From positions 2,086,501-2,150,500 of the forward strand of contig NZ_CP031357.1 in the NCBI RefSeq assembly GCF_003355455.1: a DNA stretch of 64,000 bases. The letters are read 5' to 3'. A program made the position numbers and the translations under genes. Shown piece after piece: positions 62,850-64,000 of the stretch (within the stretch, counting starts at the first letter, position 1; each line of letters starts with the position of its first letter). Below the pieces are notes generated by a model that saw only the letters and a program-made list of their open reading frames with translations, made no database searches and had not been told where the DNA came from. Origin of the DNA: Erythrobacter aureus (lineage in GTDB: Bacteria > Pseudomonadota > Alphaproteobacteria > Sphingomonadales > Sphingomonadaceae).

Positions 62850-64000
62850 TCAGCGGCGTCTGACTTGCGATACGTCGCGGATGGCGCCCCGCGCGGCGGA
62901 GGTGGTCATCGCCGCATAGGCTTCGAGCGCGGGCGAGACGCGGCGTTCACGCGGGGACGCCGGGGCAAAACCCTTCGCCTCCTGCGCCGCGCGCCTTTCG
63001 GCGAGCACGTCATCCGAGACGGCAAGATGGATCGTGCGCTCGGGAATCGAAATGTCGATCCTGTCGCCTTCCTCTACCAAGGCGATCGCGCCACCCTGCG
63101 CCGCCTCGGGCGAGACGTGACCGATCGACAGGCCCGAGGTGCCACCCGAAAAGCGCCCGTCGGTGAGCAATGCGCATGCCGCGCCGAGCCCCTTCGATTT
63201 GAGATAGCTGGTCGGATAGAGCATTTCCTGCATGCCGGGGCCGCCGCGCGGACCTTCGTAACGGATCACCACGACATCGCCCTCGACCACCTGGCCGGCG
63301 AGGATTGCGGTCACCGCATCGTCCTGGCTCTCATAGACCCTGGCGGGACCGGAGAAGGTCAGGATACTCTCGTCCACACCTGCCGTCTTCACGATGCAGC
63401 CGTCGCGCGCGATATTGCCGTAGAGCACGGCGAGCCCGCCATCCTGGCTGAACGCGTGTTCGGCGCTGCGGATCACCCCGTTCTCGCGGTCGAGGTCGAG
63501 GCTGTCCCAGCGGGCAGACTGGCTGAAGGCGGTCTGCGTCGGCACCCCGCCCGGCGCTGCGGAGTAGAATTCGCGTACCTTGCTGTTCCGTGTACGCCCG
63601 ATGTCCCAATCGTCGAGCGCGTCGCCCATGGTCGGGCTGTGTACCGTTGGCAGCGCGGTGTGGAGCAGGCCCGCCTTTTCCAGCTCGCCGAGGATCGACA
63701 TGATCCCGCCGGCGCGGTGGACATCTTCCATGTGGACGTCGCTCTTGGCCGGGGCGACCTTGCTGAGGCACGGAACCTTGCGCGAAAGCCGGTCGATATC
63801 CTGCATGGTGAAATCCACCCCCGCCTCATGCGCGGCGGCCAGCAGGTGCAGCACGGTGTTGGTCGAGCCGCCCATGGCGATGTCGAGGCTCATCGCATTC
63901 TCGAACGCCTCGAAACTGGCGATGGAGCGCGGCAGAACACTGGTGTCATCCTCCTCGTAATAGCGTTTGGCCAGCGTCACCACGAGGCGCCCTGCCCGTT
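62850..64000 (-). CDS. ilvD: Dihydroxy-acid dehydratase, C-terminal part
   Basis: The C-terminal 382 or so residues of an enzyme that dehydrates 2,3-dihydroxy acids in isoleucine and valine synthesis. The visible part starts just before LAKRYYEEDDTSVLPR, and includes IAMGGSTNTVLHLLAA, RYEGPRGGPGMQEMLYPTSYL and LLTDGRFSGGTSGLSIGHVSPEA. The N-terminal third, with the Fe-S cysteines, is outside the window. It reads off the right edge, so the start is not seen. There is no sign of a frameshift in the visible part. Confidence 0.97.
   Translation of the reverse strand, partial: RAGRLVVTLAKRYYEEDDTSVLPRSIASFEAFENAMSLDIAMGGSTNTVLHLLAAAHEAGVDFTMQDIDRLSRKVPCLSKVAPAKSDVHMEDVHRAGGIMSILGELEKAGLLHTALPTVHSPTMGDALDDWDIGRTRNSKVREFYSAAPGGVPTQTAFSQSARWDSLDLDRENGVIRSAEHAFSQDGGLAVLYGNIARDGCIVKTAGVDESILTFSGPARVYESQDDAVTAILAGQVVEGDVVVIRYEGPRGGPGMQEMLYPTSYLKSKGLGAACALLTDGRFSGGTSGLSIGHVSPEAAQGGAIALVEEGDRIDISIPERTIHLAVSDDVLAERRAAQEAKGFAPASPRERRVSPALEAYAAMTTSAARGAIRDVSQVRRR

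Noticed and set aside
1..64000. CRISPR arrays, tRNA or rRNA genes, insertion sequences
   Set aside because: No regularly spaced repeats, cloverleaf-like sequences, transposase frames or terminal inverted repeats were seen by eye.

Overview
This 64 kb window is a GC-rich chromosomal segment of an alphaproteobacterium, most likely a sphingomonad of the Erythrobacteraceae type. That placement is inferred from gene order and family content: a long nuo operon that runs on into birA-coaX-rnj, a DUF1467 gene, an exosortase A (XrtA) exopolysaccharide locus, and the style of the lipoproteins. No rRNA, tRNA, CRISPR array, insertion sequence or prophage was seen.

Layout. (1) 1-19138: the end of an unknown plus-strand gene, then one minus-strand operon reading from 19138 down to 187. 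It encodes all 14 subunits of respiratory complex I (nuoA to nuoN), then biotin protein ligase, type III pantothenate kinase, RNase J and a DUF1467 membrane protein. Four extra small genes sit inside the nuo run: a lipoprotein and three tiny membrane proteins of 59, 46 and 69 residues. Two of these are too short for usual ORF cut-offs. (2) 19287-31388: housekeeping and metabolic genes: a frameshifted coniferyl-type aldehyde dehydrogenase, a thiolase, small envelope proteins, a 2-hydroxyacid dehydrogenase, a GNAT acetyltransferase, a nitronate-monooxygenase-like protein, a methyltransferase with a lipoprotein signal, prfB (RF2), penicillin-binding protein 1A and a cell-wall amidase. (3) 31389-41863: a long leader and rne (RNase E), a methyltransferase, a pair of adjacent ATP-grasp genes, an SDR, an isolated sdhB, a PaaI-type thioesterase, zapE and a pirin. 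A REP-like palindrome at 41885-41979 separates this block from the next. (4) 41991-59899: the XrtA/PEP-CTERM-associated locus. The minus-strand part holds an export lipoprotein, a Wzz-like chain-length protein, a tyrosine autokinase, an outer-membrane beta-barrel, an ATPase, a polysaccharide deacetylase, a FemAB protein, a glycosyltransferase, exosortase A and an asparagine-synthase-like amidotransferase. Upstream of it is a PLP decarboxylase plus acyl-CoA ligase pair, and divergent from that pair a GNAT, acyl carrier protein and two hydrolase genes. (5) 59884-64000: an RNA uracil methyltransferase, NAD(P)H-hydrate repair enzyme, a small lipoprotein, and the C-terminal part of ilvD running off the window.

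How it fits together. Region 1 is an energy-metabolism operon with cofactor genes attached. Region 4 is a capsule or exopolysaccharide production system linked to exosortase A; no PEP-CTERM substrate is visible in the window.

The most striking observation is five apparent -1 frameshifts, each in a short G run on the coding strand. Four lie in three consecutive XrtA genes (glycosyltransferase twice, FemAB, ATPase) and one in the aldehyde dehydrogenase. Each is repaired by adding a single G. Consensus sequence error is the simplest explanation, but real decay is not excluded. Other points to check are the small genes in the nuo operon, the secreted-looking methyltransferase, the exosortase without an EpsI domain, and the ATP-grasp pair.
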